Below, piece by piece: positions 44,531 to 56,643 of a stretch of 64,000 nt of DNA (position 1 is its first letter; each line of letters opens with the position of its first letter). The DNA is taken from positions 24,754,012 through 24,818,011 of the forward strand of contig OZ020521.1 of the NCBI GenBank assembly GCA_963971425.1, in the 5' to 3' direction. The notes below the pieces were generated by a model that did no database searches, was not told where the DNA came from, and worked only from the letters and a program-made list of their open reading frames with translations. This DNA is from Bryoerythrophyllum caledonicum. Its lineage: Eukaryota > Streptophyta > Bryopsida > Pottiales > Pottiaceae. The position numbers and the translations under genes are program-made.

Positions 44531-46974
44531 TGACTAGGTATATCTTCTATCTTTTACAATGAAATGTGATCAAATCTTTTACAAATATGACTCATACGTT
44601 GTTAGCTATTTGTGTGCAAAATTTGAGGTCCATACGAGGGGTAATAGGTGTAGAAATATATACTTTAGTGAAAGGGGGTAAAAATGATGACAATTACTAC
44701 ATAAGTGATATGAAATTCTTTGTTTCATAGAAGTTGTTGCATTTGAGAATCCCAACGGTGTAAACTTTCAATTTATTTTTTCACTAATTTAAGAAGAAAA
44801 AGCGACTAAAAATAGTGAAATCCCTAATTTTCATGAATTTATGGAATAAATGAAGCATTATAGGGATGGGCAGTGCTTGAAATTGGGGACACTTCATAAT
44901 ATAAAGGGCCACGTCATTTACCCACTCCACTTGAAGTCAGGGTCTTCATGGATTAGACTTCGAATGTAAGAAGAGTCTTCAAAACATTCAATAAAAAAGA
45001 AATAAACATAACTTCTTCATTTGGGGTGTGCGGGACCCGCCGCAGCCAAGCTACTGCCTTGATGGCGGCAATTCCCACAGATTTTATTTTTTTTTTAATT
45101 TTGGTGCAAGCTTGGAGGGGTGTCGACTGCAGGTAGCGGGTTATTTGCTTCTTTTCTTTTCTTTTCTTTTTCTCCACCTTGGAGGGGCGTTGACAGTAGG
45201 CGGCATATTTTTTTATATTTTGTTTTTTGTTTTTTTTGTTTTTTATTTTTTTATATGTTTTTTTTGGTTCTTTCCCATTCTCATTTCTTGTGTTCATGTT
45301 TTTTGGGTTCTTTTTTGTTTGATTGCTTTTCACATATTTAAATATAATTTATTATCCTACATTGTGGTCGCTTTTGAACATAATTGATTCAAAATGGGGA
45401 GTCGTACAATATTTTGGAAATTTCAAAGGACTTGTCTAGGTGATACCACTGTAATATCATAGTGACACTCGTACAACATCTAGGTGATATCCGTCCAATG
45501 TTAGGTGATACCATGTGATACCCATTGTGTCCAAGACACATGCATTAAAAAATATTATATCGACATGCACGTGTTGAAAGGGACCATGGCATATCGTACT
45601 ACTAAATTACTGTAATAAATTGTGTACTTTTTTTAATTGAAAATTCAACATATTAATATTTTATTATAATAAAATCATGATGAATTTATTTTTTTCATTT
45701 TAAAACAAAAATCCATATAATTAATTCCCTCTTTCAATTTTCCTCTATGTTTATTTTACATTTTAACTTTGTTCACAGTAGATTTGATTATCTGATTCAC
45801 TTTTGTAAATTGATGAAGTAGTATGGCCACATAGGCCGGCCCAAGACTACCTTGGAGGTTGACTTGGCGGCCTATGTTTACGTGCTGTAAGACCCCTTCC
45901 ATTTGGACCGGTTTGATTATTCTTTCACACCCTTCCCCTCATGCCAGCTTCGTGTATGTCTAACTGCCCTAAGTAGTTAAATTATTTTACTTCTTGGAAA
46001 AAATTATAAAAATATATTAGTGGTTTATTTTTATGAAACATCTTCTTTTTTTCCATCCTTCGTAATGAAAATTTATTGTCTATGTCTTGCAAAATGAACC
46101 TCTAAAAGACCAAGATACGTTTTTATGATTTTGTACTCCATTGATCAAAAGATTTTAGAATGTTTTATAATATGTATTCTTCTAATGAAGTGTACCTTCA
46201 TGGTACAATTTTTTTCACTCTTTCATTGTATTCATCTTTCAATTTGTACAATAAAATTTCAAATCATATTTATCACAACATATCAAATACTTTTAGACGA
46301 AGATACTACAGTTACATTTCCAAATATCCATCATTCATACCCTTTCCTTCCTTCACCCTCCATGTAAGTATTTTTCCTCCAAAATAGTATAGATTTTATC
46401 ATTTATTTCATATAAAATATCAGAAAGTGATGTTGGTGGTAGTTTTATGAAAAATGTAATTTTTCTTTCATCCTTTGTAATAAATATCTATGTTCTATTC
46501 CATGTAAATTTATTCCCTAAAGGACCAAGAGATTATTTTATGAATATGTAGTCTATGAATCAAAAGCTTCTAGGATCAACCTTTGATTGATGAAATGAAC
46601 CTTTGTGGTACCATGTTTTTTACTTTGATAGTGTTCATCTTTTAATTTATACGATGAATTTTTAAAATATTTATCAAATTCTCTTGCCCAAGTTTTGAAG
46701 AAGATTCCACAATTACATTCTCAAAAGATCATTTTCTCGATTTTGCATCAAAGGTATAGTGATTACTCTAAACTACCTTAGGCATGCAATGGTTTTGAAA
46801 TGCAATCATATGATTTTCTTCTCCACATCTTTGATGTTGTAGTAAGAAATATGTGAACTTATTTGACAATATGAAAGCATGTTTGGAAAACAAATGATTT
46901 TTTCACATGTTATTTGGAACAAATACTTTCACGTGGTTTGAGGATGTAATATTCAAACTTTATTTGGACATCCA
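44531..46974. other. AT-rich spacer with poly-T tract
   Basis: A poly-T-rich tract lies at about 45165-45265. AGGTGATAC-type words repeat at 45438-45530. TTCCCTAAAGGACCAAGAG near 46511 and CTCTAAAAGACCAAGATAC near 46097 look like eroded termini of the family seen at 52078. No gene is seen. Confidence 0.45.
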
Positions 46975-47150
46975 AGTCAAACACTATTGATACATCCTAG
47001 AGAAAGGTGGGAAGGCCCTATATCTTTTCTACATAAAATCAAAATATGTTGAAATTTTTAACTTTCGAAAACAATATATGGCGAAATCTTTTACGTTGAC
47101 CATTTGGATTATCATTCAATATTTAATCCGTTTTCCAATAAATTAAACGT
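46975..47150 (-). mobile_element. remnant of the TTAA-type short element
   Basis: CCAAGTCAAACACTATTG, CTTTTCTACATAAAATC, ACAATATATGG and TTGACCATTTGGATTATCATT occur in family order. No termini. Confidence 0.5.
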
Positions 47151-47224
47151 GATATGTCAAAAAAAATGTGAATTAGGAGTACAAATCAACAATATGTTAT
47201 ATAAATGAAATATATGGATGAAAC

Positions 47225-47375
47225 ACATATATTAGACACCAATATTTGTTAGACATAAACATTTGTTAGAGACATATGTTAGACATAGACATTTAATAGG
47301 CATAGATAGTGGTTAGACATAGATACTTGGTAGACATTTGTTAGGCACAAAATTTTGTTAGACATTTGTGTGATA
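47225..47375. repeat. GTTAGACAT minisatellite
   Basis: TTAGACATAGACATTTG and variants recur about eight times with 17-20-bp spacing just below the transposase 3' end. Confidence 0.75.
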
Positions 47376-47495
47376 TACATAAACTCATAATATTTGTTGG
47401 ACATAGATAGAAAATTCACAAAAAACATACTTTGTTTATGTATTAAAAAATACATAAATTGACATATGCTATTAACAGTCAAACTAGACATTTAT

Positions 47496-49642
47496 CTATC
47501 TATGGTTGAAGCGCTCGTGCCATATTTGGAAACATCCCTTTTTGAAACACATGAATCTATATCCACATGTTGGACAATAAGTACGAGGTCATGCATTGCA
47601 AATAACACATATCCCACGAGGATTGTCCGACGTTACCGGATAACATACGGATCCTCGATTAGACATTGCAAAAACTTCACGCACGTCTCCTCTTTGCCAA
47701 TTCTTGGTCAATGCCTTACACATTTCTTCCATAAATTGTAAATGTGTTAGAGGATCTCTAGGTGGGGAGCGGGATTTGCATTTTTCTACATAAATAACAT
47801 ACATATTTACCAATTTTTTATCTAGCAAGAAAAAAAAAATCCTATGCCACCACTTGTGCTTGCGATCTTGAGTAGCATACGAGGCCCTTAGTTGATCGGC
47901 AACATCCACATCTCTCATATGTGTGGTATATTCCAAATGAATTGGTGATGTCGTTATATTTTCACGGATGGCTCCGTTTCGTCGAGGAACCGTAACTTCT
48001 GGTAAACAAGGAGTTACTCGAGGCAATGCATGCATAGAAAGCAAAATAACCGGTTTCTTGCCTTTCCTAATGACGCATGCAATTTTCCGTGATGAATGCA
48101 TTCTCCACGCAAAAATACCTTGTTGCTCTCTAACAAATGCTCTAATATATTTACATATACTAGGAATGCAACTCTATTAGATCTAATTATACCTGTCGCA
48201 TAAATGCCACGATCTAATAAACTCAAGAATAGCCCTATATTTGTAAAATAATGATCCATGACTAAAACATGTCCTCTATGTCCAATGTCTTGAACCAAGT
48301 CTAAAACAACTTTGTGAACTAGTTGAGGCTCTCCTCGTGAAGTTGGTGGAAGATTGTTTGCAACCGGTGTTTTACCTCTATACACCTCAAAATTCCAAAC
48401 ATACTTTGTAGCAGAATATGCTAGTCACCATATTTTTATTCCCTACTTTTGCGGTTTCTGCCGCATATATTGACGTAGTGGGCAATATATACTTTTATAT
48501 CTAACCATCATTTCATCCACCGTACAAAATTTACCTGAATGCCAAATTCTTTTATAATTATCCCGTATAGAAGTTATGAGCCATCGAACTTGTACTAATT
48601 TGTCATATCCAGGAAGCTCTCTATTTCTTATATACATATTTGCATCAGTAACATGTAAACATCTTATAATGGAGAGAAATCGGGTTCTTGTCATTAGGTT
48701 TGATATAGTAGAGCAAAGGAGAACCGAATCTTTCTGATACCAATAACTTCGCATATTTGGTTGTCTTTTCATACTCATGTACAAACATATCGCCAAAAAT
48801 ATTTTCAAACATGGAATGTCAATATCCTCCCAGGTCCCTCCTCCATAACATGTCTTGGAAGAATTTGTACTTCGAGCATAATGGTTTGTTTCAATAACTA
48901 TTTTCCGTAACAAAAGCTCAGGCCAAAATGAATGAAACAATTGCATGAATGATGGGAAGAAGCGCCATGATACTATAGGCCCGGAAACACCGTCAAAATC
49001 CATAGGCATAGGAGAATATGTTGAAAATTCATCATCCCATGTTGACTCGCGGTATATATGTTTTATGCTTTCTTGATGCCCTTCACCAAGAACTGTACCA
49101 TTGTCCTCACTTGAACTCTCATAAATATCATCGCTCTCGTCATGTAAAATTGGAAGGTTCAATTCTTCCCCATCAATATGTGGTTGTAAAATAGGGCCAA
49201 ATCCATATGGAATTGTCTGTTCATGCATTCCTTCCTCACCATATCCTTCGCACACAATATCATTATAATCCTCATAATGTGGAATGTTCATATCTATAAT
49301 ACCAATATCCTCGTCATGATCCGCAATATCAATGTCTTTTTGGATTGTCCTTTCTCTACCTTGCATGTCCACTCTCACCCTTTCAAGGCTCCCTTCCACT
49401 CGTACATGACCTCCAACCTCACTTTCATGTCTCCTCCTCCAATCCCTTCTCATTCCTCCTCGACTCCGTCTCATCCCTCCCCAACCCCATCTATTCCCTC
49501 CTCGATTGCCTCTAGTTCCACCTTGATAACCATCCTCTAAAACCTCCCCTTCTCCCCCGATATCCCCCATGCCCATCCTTAAAACCCTCGTAATACTCCC
49601 TTGCCTCCCTAGTACTCCCCCACCCCCCCAATACCCACCCAC
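47496..49642 (-). pseudogene. piggyBac-type transposase (DDE_Tnp_1_7), decayed
   Basis: N-terminal acidic part (DESDDIYESSSEDN near 49095-49145) is followed by the transposase core: VSWRFFPSFMQLFHSFWPEL, then TVDEMMVRYKSIYCPLRQYM (first catalytic Asp), VMDHYFTNIGLFLSLLDRGI (second), and MRDVDVADQLRASYATQDRK with HKWWHRIFFFLLD (third). The Cys-rich C-terminal finger CVICNA...YCPTCGYRFMCFKKGCF runs to 47496. Damage: TAG at 48443-48445 and TGA near 48428 where Trp is usual (K-W-G-I-K and I-W), a frameshift near 48080 and a TGA at 47589-47591. All three acidic residues survive. The protein would cut and paste TTAA-flanked elements. The start is uncertain because a Gly-rich repeat-coded extension precedes the core. 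Confidence 0.88.
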
Positions 49643-50060
49643 CCCCCCTAACCCCTCTACTAATATCCCCCTAATCCCTCGACTAATACCCCCCCTAACC
49701 CCTCGACTAATACCCCCCTAACCCCTCCCCTAACACCCCCAAACCCCTCTCCTAATATCCCCTCTAACCCCTCCCCTAACACCCCCAAACCCCTCCCCTA
49801 ATACCCCCTCTAACCCCTCCCCTAATAACCCCCCTAATCCCTCTCCTAATACCCCCCCTAAACCCACCCCGAATACCCCCCTGAACCCGCCCTCAATACC
49901 CCCCACCATATCCCCCCTTCCTCCCCGTCCCTCCTGTACCCCCACCCCGATATCCCCCTTGCCCCTCCCGGTTCCCCACCCGCCTCTTTTGATACCCTCC
50001 CCTGCCACTTCCGATACCCTCCCCTGCCACTTCCGATACCCCCCGCCCCTCTCGATACCC
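49590..50060. repeat. C-rich minisatellite (CCCCTCCCCTAATACC units)
   Basis: Units such as AACCCCTCCCCTAATACCCC and CCCTCGACTAATACC repeat for about 450 bp. The minus strand is G-rich with many GGG runs and codes for Gly-Val-Leu-Gly-Glu-type repeats that adjoin the transposase N-terminus. Confidence 0.85.
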
Positions 50061-50621
50061 CCCCTCCCCCCGCGAGACCTCATCCAGATCGCCTTCTTCC
50101 CGTAGGCCACCGCAGACACAGACTGTCGGAGCGCGTTGACATGCCTTATGTCCGCGCTGACGCAGGAGCAAGCTCACACGCCTCCCCAGACTGAATGCCG
50201 CCCATGATGCATTCCTTGCTTCAACGGCTAGATCTCCACGTTCCTCCTCCTCGACGTCTTCTTCAAGAAAAATAACTTCTTCTCTCACTAAGTGAAGCTC
50301 TCCACCTTCCCTCTCAATGCCAGTTACTCTCTCCTCTCTCTCAATGGTAGTGTATCTGTCCTCTGTCACTGTGCCATGCTCTCCGTCTCTCCTGTGCATA
50401 CCAAGCTCTTCATCCTCCATATATGTAGTACCAGAACTCTCTCCATGATTATCTCCTTTCACAATTGCTTGAATGTGTAATCTCACTGGTTTGGATCTAT
50501 TTTCAATGCTGAAATCAATGTTGTGCAGCAATTTTGGAGGCCAACAAAGCTCTTCCACACTCACCTCATCAGCAGCATACATACCTTCAGCTGCTTGAGT
50601 TTGCATGCGTCCTCCCAACAA
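49893..50621 (-). CDS. hypothetical acidic protein ending in the minisatellite
   Basis: An open minus-strand frame of 242 codons has an acidic middle (EEVIFLEEDVEEEERGDLAV near 50235-50300), a short basic/Cys piece (RAPTVCVCGGLREEGDL) and then Gly/Arg-rich repeats coded by the minisatellite. A partly overlapping frame at 50561-50869 contains WEWKESWFTSVLEELEREYC. I recognise no family. It lies upstream of the piggyBac transposase on the same strand and may be its 5' exon, a second element gene or chance. No splice junction is evident. Confidence 0.2.
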   Translation of the reverse strand: MLGGRMQTQAAEGMYAADEVSVEELCWPPKLLHNIDFSIENRSKPVRLHIQAIVKGDNHGESSGTTYMEDEELGMHRRDGEHGTVTEDRYTTIEREERVTGIEREGGELHLVREEVIFLEEDVEEEERGDLAVEARNASWAAFSLGRRVSLLLRQRGHKACQRAPTVCVCGGLREEGDLDEVSRGEGGYREGRGVSEVAGEGIGSGRGGYQKRRVGNREGQGGYRGGGTGGTGRKGGYGGGY

Positions 50622-50869
50622 TATTCACGCTCAAGCTCCTCAAGTACGCTAGTGAACCAAGACTCTTTCCACTCCCAAAGATCTGCAACGTATAAACTCT
50701 GTGACAAATACTTGTAGTACCATGGGTTTATGTAGAATTTTGTTGATGATGCTTGTTTGTGGAAGGTGAACATTGAAGTAGCATTATTGAGACTTGTGCA
50801 TTGCATTGTATGCTCTTGCATTGTATTCTTGCATGATGACCAAGTCTCCATGCGCGAAAATAGTTTCAC

Positions 50870-51599
50870 GAGGTTCAGCTTGACTGAATAAGTTAGAGTT
50901 GATCTAGTGGAGTTGTAGGTGACGTGGGCTGGTGAAGCTGTAGGTGATCACTTCGCTTGGAGGAGCAAATGGCGGAGCTCTAGCAGTGACCATGTGTACG
51001 GCGTGGACAGTGGGTCAGAAAGGTGTAGCCTACGTCAATGCATCCGCACCTTCACATTGCACCTTCAAGTCTACATCTTCACAGTGCATTATCAAGCTGC
51101 TGAAGAAGGTTGGTGTATTGATGCCTGGTCGCACCTTCAAGTTGTTGAAGAAGATTGTTGTGTTCTCATTCTTGGTCTACAGCTTTGGCTGCCGCCAATT
51201 ATCAGAATTTTTCAATATTTAAAAAAAAATAAAAATAAAAGTTTATAAATAAATAAATAAATAAATTACAAAATTACAAAATCGATAGTTTTTGGACTTC
51301 GAGCTCAACACTGCAGACTTGAACTTCTTTTCACTGCCACCCATGATTTCTACTGCCCCCTCTTCCTCGCCCTTTTTGACCCACCATACTGTTCTAATTT
51401 TGTTCTCAAATTCTATTGGTTGACATGGCTGCCCCTACAAACCAGAGTCCCTACTTTCACCTTTGAAGGTTAATAACTTTTGAACCATATATCCAAATCC
51501 ACTTTTGAAAAGATCCTCGAATAGATTTCATTAAGAACAATTCCCTGTAAAATTTTCGTAAGAATCAGAGTATTTTTTCTATTCAAAGGTACATGCCCA
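50870..51599. other. spacer with AAAT microsatellite
   Basis: (AAAT)n lies at 51245-51266. CACCTTCAAGT words repeat near 51048-51145. No supported gene. Confidence 0.45.
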
Positions 51600-51646
51600 A
51601 AATCCAAAACGTACCCCGAAGGTACACTTGGGCTCTAAGGGGTTAA
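51600..51646 (-). mobile_element. right terminus of a piggyBac-type element
   Basis: The plus strand ends ACACTTGGGCTCTAAGGGG followed by TTAA at 51643-51646. The right end of the short element at 60609-61545 is ACACTTGGGCTTTTAGGGG followed by T and TTAA. The match of 17 of 19 terminal bases and the TTAA identify it. Position fits the 5' side of the transposase at 47.5-49.6 kb. Confidence 0.75.
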
Positions 51647-52077
51647 CATAATTTGAAGACTCCTCTGCCCAACATGCACGACGACGAGTCGATCCCCAGT
51701 GCAGGTGCCGGATGCAGAGGAGTGGAGTCCCATTATGTGCATGCGGATAGACCACCATACGACCCTTCAATTCGACCAGCTTTTTTGGTGGCGCCATTTG
51801 AATTGCTTGCAACTTTAGCGGAGGCTCCCGCTTCTCTCTCTGGTGCTGATGGGATCAAGCGGGCGATGAATCTCGTCGATGACGACGGGAATGCTCCGCC
51901 GTTCCTCCACGTTACTGGCCTCTACCAATGGAAGATATTTCGACGACGGAAATAGCGTTTTCGTCGTCGTCCACGAGAAATAGCATTTAAGCGGAATAAC
52001 ATTCGACGGTGAACGTTCGCTGCCCCTTCTTACTTTCTAATCTAGCTCAAGCGTGTTTTCACATACAATTGAAGGGA
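51647..52077. other. spacer with an unsupported frame
   Basis: An open 100-codon plus frame (51653-51955) has no recognisable domain. Its sequence is GC-richer than the surroundings (CGTCGATGACGACGG), so it may be a remnant of a gene, but I cannot identify it. Confidence 0.35.
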
Positions 52078-52170
52078 TTAACCCCCAAAGGACCGTGGCA
52101 TTTTAGAGGAATCTCTATTCCATTGATTAAAACTACCAAGATATATTATTTGAGAATGTAACCATAGGAT
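52078..52170 (+). mobile_element. terminus of a second TTAA-type family
   Basis: TTAACCCCCAAAGGACCGTG and CATTTTAGAGGAATCTCTAT start here. Matching pieces, without intact ends, occur near 42925-43020 (reverse), 46097 and 46511. No partner end is found. Confidence 0.5.
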
Positions 52171-52877
52171 CTTTTTTTATCCTTAATGAAATCATGTGGT
52201 AAATAAATTCTGAATTTCGACCGCAGGAAGTGAAATATGAAGAAATGAAATATTTTTTTTCACCTAGTTTGTAAAGGGTGAGAGAACTTTGACTTGTCTT
52301 GACATCAAACACGCAATTAAGCAATTATGCATTTGGCCATTTAAAAGTGCACTTGGGTACAACGGCAGCCATTGCGAACAAAAGTGGCAAAATTCCAAAA
52401 AAAAATAAAAATTTAAAGAAAAAAAAGTTTTCCAAAGGAAAAAAATTGAGCTTCTGCAACAGTATTACGTACAATCATGGTTGTTAATATTGGAAGCGAT
52501 TTTTTTGCATTTTCAACCAATTTTGGTGGCCCCTGGTTAATACTAGATAAAGGTATATTTAATATAGTTTCACAATATTTCAAAGATAGAATTGAAGGAT
52601 TGTAGCATACAAACAGGCGTAATTACAAAAAAACATACTTTATACAAGGGTTGGCAGTTGATTACAAGATATTCTACGTAGTACATAATGCATACAATGG
52701 TGGAAACTAAATATAGATGCTTCTACAAATGGACTTAGCACCAATAGTAAAAACACCTTTATTCTATAGGATTAATGACATAACGTCTTACATCACCCTT
52801 TGAATATACTACTCTTACACATACACTATATAGCAATTACCATACACAACTAGTATACTCTCAAAAAGGCACACTAT
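52171..52877. other. AT-rich spacer
   Basis: No gene recognised. Confidence 0.45.
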
Positions 52878-55871
52878 CTACTCCATAGAATTTAGGGCTG
52901 CTTGCAAACGGTCGTCATCGATAGCTTCGGTTTGCATTGCAATATATTGTAGTATGTGAGCCTTTGCCGATTGAAGAATGCGAATTCTGGTTTCAACTTG
53001 CACTCCAAATACATTGCGCTTTCTCCACCCGCTAGCTCCAGACATGGTTCTTTCTGGTGTGTCTACCCATGAAAAAATGCATGCATCTTTCTCTACCCAA
53101 CTATGGCTCTTCCCAGATGGCTCCCAGAATGAGTCCATACAATTTGCATACCGTTGTGCAGAAGACCCATGTCCATCAACAACCCCCCTTTGGATGCTGG
53201 GCCAATACCAACAAACCTTTATCTTAAGTCTCCATCGGTTTTTTCCTTCCTCAATCACTTTTCCCACCTAGAATGGTATATCTTCTTCTATTCCTGCTCG
53301 ATCAACATTCAAGGCTACAAATTGTCCACAACAGATATTAAATTGTGGATTAAATGGTGGAAATGGGTCGTGATTACCTTTATACATTGCTCCTTCTTCG
53401 GCTCTTTCCTCAACAGAGTTGCGCTCTGTTTGTTGTGCCCTACGCAGTGCTTGATTAGAAGGTCTCCCTCTACGAGGACCAAAGTATCCTCGAGCCTCGG
53501 CATTTGGAAGCATCGCCACTACCTCCTCTACGACATCTATCTCGCGCTTTTCTTCACTTGCACCATCCATTGCATCCAAAGATGCACTCTCTGTAGGTCC
53601 GATGTTGGAGAACTTTGAAGGCCAAAACGGTGAGGAACGATGCTCATTGCTACCGTCTATGTGTGGAAATTCAGCTAAATATAGTTTTAATCTTTGAGCC
53701 TCTACTTTTGCCTCACAATTCTTGTCCTCATGCTATAATCTTTGGATGCACCTTTGTTTATATATAATGAAGTCATCCAACGCCTTCAACTCCCGTTCGT
53801 CCGCTCCAAATACTTCCGCAAACGCTGGTCGTTCATCCCACACATTCTCTAGCAGCCGGGCGCTAACAAATGCCTCCGTATGAGATGTTCCTCGTTCTAC
53901 AAGACTCATCATTTCCTTCAACAAATCCACGTCCGACCTATTCAATGTATTTGATATACAACTGAAGCGTTGATCAATATCTTTGTGTATATGGCCCACT
54001 ATGAGAAAAGATAGTTCCACCTCCTGAAAAAACCCCAATCCCACCAATGTAGCACATAAAGCAAACATATAAATGTTTTTGTTCTCGTGTGTGCAGTTGT
54101 CCGCCTAGATTCGCAATGTTGGTGGCAAAAAATCCTTCCTCCACAGCACATCTCCTATCACGTACAACAATGTTCTCACGACTTGGTTGCTATCGTGTTT
54201 GTGGTGAGCCCCAAACCACACGTCGCAATATAAACCAATCCCATGTACAAGAGCACCACACAGATGGGTCTTCACAAATCGGTGTTCAATGTTCTTCACA
54301 GTCTGACGCATCCTCAGTACCATGGTCGTATTTTGGTCCATGCCATCCACTATAATGCACATGTACAACTCAGGGTTGATATAACACGACCACTTGAATA
54401 TCCAATAATGCTTACGTTCTTCCATCTGGTTGCGCAAATGCAACATAAACAACTCCTTTATCTTTATTCTTGCATCGGCATTGGTGGTTCTCTCCATGGC
54501 ACATTTATACTTTCAACAATGATAACACTTTGAGAATCTCGAGAATGGAGGTACCTGAACGTAGAGATACTTCATGCGCCACATCCTCCGGAACAAACTC
54601 ATAGAAATGGTTTCCCCATTACAAATTCTCTTGACCTCCTCGTTTGCATAATTGAATACATCAAATTTGACTGTATTCATAGGAACGAGAATGAGATGCA
54701 CCACTTCATAGGCACTCTTACGGCAAATACAACGATGAAGTTGAGGACAACCAGCTTCATCGACAAACGATTTAAAGCAAGCATCTGCCGCGGACATTCT
54801 AGTGCTCTCTCGAATCGGATCTGAAAGAGTATTGTCGTGAATCAATGTTATTCTTTCATATGTTAGACAATCCTTCTTCAATTGCTTAAAGCGCCTCTGT
54901 GAATATCCAACCCCAAGAGCGTAACAAGCATTGCAAACTTCTTTCCAATCTAACTTTGTTACAAACTTGTCTCGACGAGTTCTTTCCCTCCTTGTATAAA
55001 AAGAAACGAGCATCTGTCTCATCTACGTACTTCGAACTGAAAACTCATTAATCCATGCATTATATCGCATGTCCAATAGATACTTTACTGGAACGTCCCT
55101 CAAACAATTTTGTTTGCATCCTCTTTGTGCCATCGCAATTTGCACGCTTCTAAGGGATACCTTAGATGGTGCAGCTTCTGTCAATGACGGCTCTCTTGAA
55201 TCTCTCCTTCTCCTATTTTTCATAGAATAGGGACGGCATGCTGGTTTAATATAAGCAAATCCATCTAAATGGGGCAAATCTTGGATATTTGAGGGAGTAG
55301 GTTGGGAAAACGGTGAATTTTCATCTGCGGCATTAGAACCTTGACTACTGCGTCGAGACCTCTTGGTGGATCTTGGTGTGTTGATGAACTTAGGAAAATC
55401 AAATTCTAGGGCCAACATTTGTGTAGGCGCTATCTGTGATCCAATGTCACCATAGACACTTGTAATATCACGTTCTACAGCCACTAAACGTAGCAAAGAT
55501 TGATGCCAACGAATGATCAAGCCCACACACATGCCAAGGCGTTCTCCTACAATCTCTCGAGTACAATGCAATGCATCATCTACCCTAGAGATACGCACCG
55601 CTACCTCAAATGGGAACAACTTCGACCCATTCAATTCCATGCCACTTTTGAATGCATGCTCCCTAGTTGCTAAGCCCACCACATCTCCTCTCTCAGAAAG
55701 CAATTCTACAGTCATTTCTAATTCAGATGTCATGATCCCAACAGATCTCAATTGAATTTGCCTTGCACGTGCTGCTCGTACTAATCGAGCCCCTACAGAG
55801 CTATTGGAAAGCATATTACCCGTTTGGATGTGTGGTCGTATTGAAGGAGTTTGAATTGTGCCGCTCTCCAT
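52878..55871 (-). pseudogene. DUF7869-family transposon-like protein, near full length with five in-frame stops
   Basis: One frame of about 998 codons runs without frameshift from ATG 55871 (MESGTIQTPSIRPH). Stops are TAG at 55023, TGA at 54513, TAG at 54105, 53733 and 53268 (lower coordinates), ending TAG at 52878. Order of parts: basic Ser-rich segment (TPRSTKRSRRSSQGSN), GCKQNCLRDVPVKYLL, KEVCNACYALGVGYSQRRF, KCYHC with KYKCAMERTTNADAR, HLRNQMEERKHYW, IIVDGMDQNTTMVLRM, ADNCTHENKN, LIVGHIHKDIDQRFSC, and a C-terminal part with GQFVAL and a VGKV motif. DGMDQN and DN-x5-N are the family's conserved acidic motifs. The function of the family is unknown; high copy and transposon context are usual. 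A hAT-type element starts 36 bp upstream of the ATG. Confidence 0.82.
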
Positions 55872-55898
55872 TATCACTATTGAAAAAATAGGAACATT

Positions 55899-55906
55899 AT
55901 GGCTGC
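55899..55906. repeat. left 8-bp target duplication ATGGCTGC
   Basis: It is identical to 63487-63494 outside the other terminus of the hAT-type element. Confidence 0.9.
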
Positions 55907-56165
55907 CAAGGTTGTCTATCGTGACATTGTGACAGTGACGTGCCGTCATGACGTGACATGTCGTGACGGACCCTCTCGTCACGACACAATAGAGTCAACC
56001 TAGGGTCAAAGATGAACTATAGCCCTATGTATGATACATTAGTTACCTCGGCGTCGACGTGGCCGTCCAATGTGACAATCAAATCCAATGTGGCTATCCT
56101 AGATGGCAGTCATATCCTATGTGTATACCATCATTTTACCGTAGTGAGTTAACTCTAAATTATCC

Positions 56166-56643
56166 TCAACTCGAATTCGAGGGCAGTCCGCGGCCAGTCC
56201 GCGGCCAATCCGAGTACCCTCTCACCTTTGAGCGGACATAGCGCACAAAGTTCTTGCTCAAATCTTATGTTTGAGGACATTTCGGACATCTAAGTTTCAC
56301 AAGGATGTCGAAAATGTCCTCACAATTGACATTTGAGCAAGTAAGCAAGCTGATATGGCCTCCTGTCCGCGAGCTGTCCGCAGCCATTCCACGTACCCCC
56401 TCACCTTTGAGCGGACATAGCGCACAAAGTTCTTGCTCAAATCTTACGTTTGAGGACATTTCGGACATCTACGTTTCACGAGGATGTCGAAAATGTCCTC
56501 ACAATTGACATTTGAGCAAGTAATCAAGCTGATATGGCCTCGTGTCCGCGGGCAGTCCGCGGGCTGTCCGCAGCCATTCCGCGTACCCCTTCACCTTTGA
56601 GCGGACATAGTGCACGAAGTTCTTGCTCAAATCTTCCATTTGA
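56166..56643. repeat. tandem units of about 180-189 bp
   Basis: TCACCTTTGAGCGGACATAG starts units at 56221, 56401 and 56590, each followed by TTCTTGCTCAAATCTT, GAGGACATTTCGGACATCT and TGTCCTCACAATTGACATTT. The right arm outside 62862 has one full related unit (62870-63010) and no extended array. Confidence 0.85.

Noticed and set aside
45028..45387. A Phe-rich, membrane-like frame
   Set aside because: It arises from a poly-T tract and has no other support.
49730..50119. A Gly-rich 129-codon frame
   Set aside because: It is a shadow of the C-rich minisatellite.
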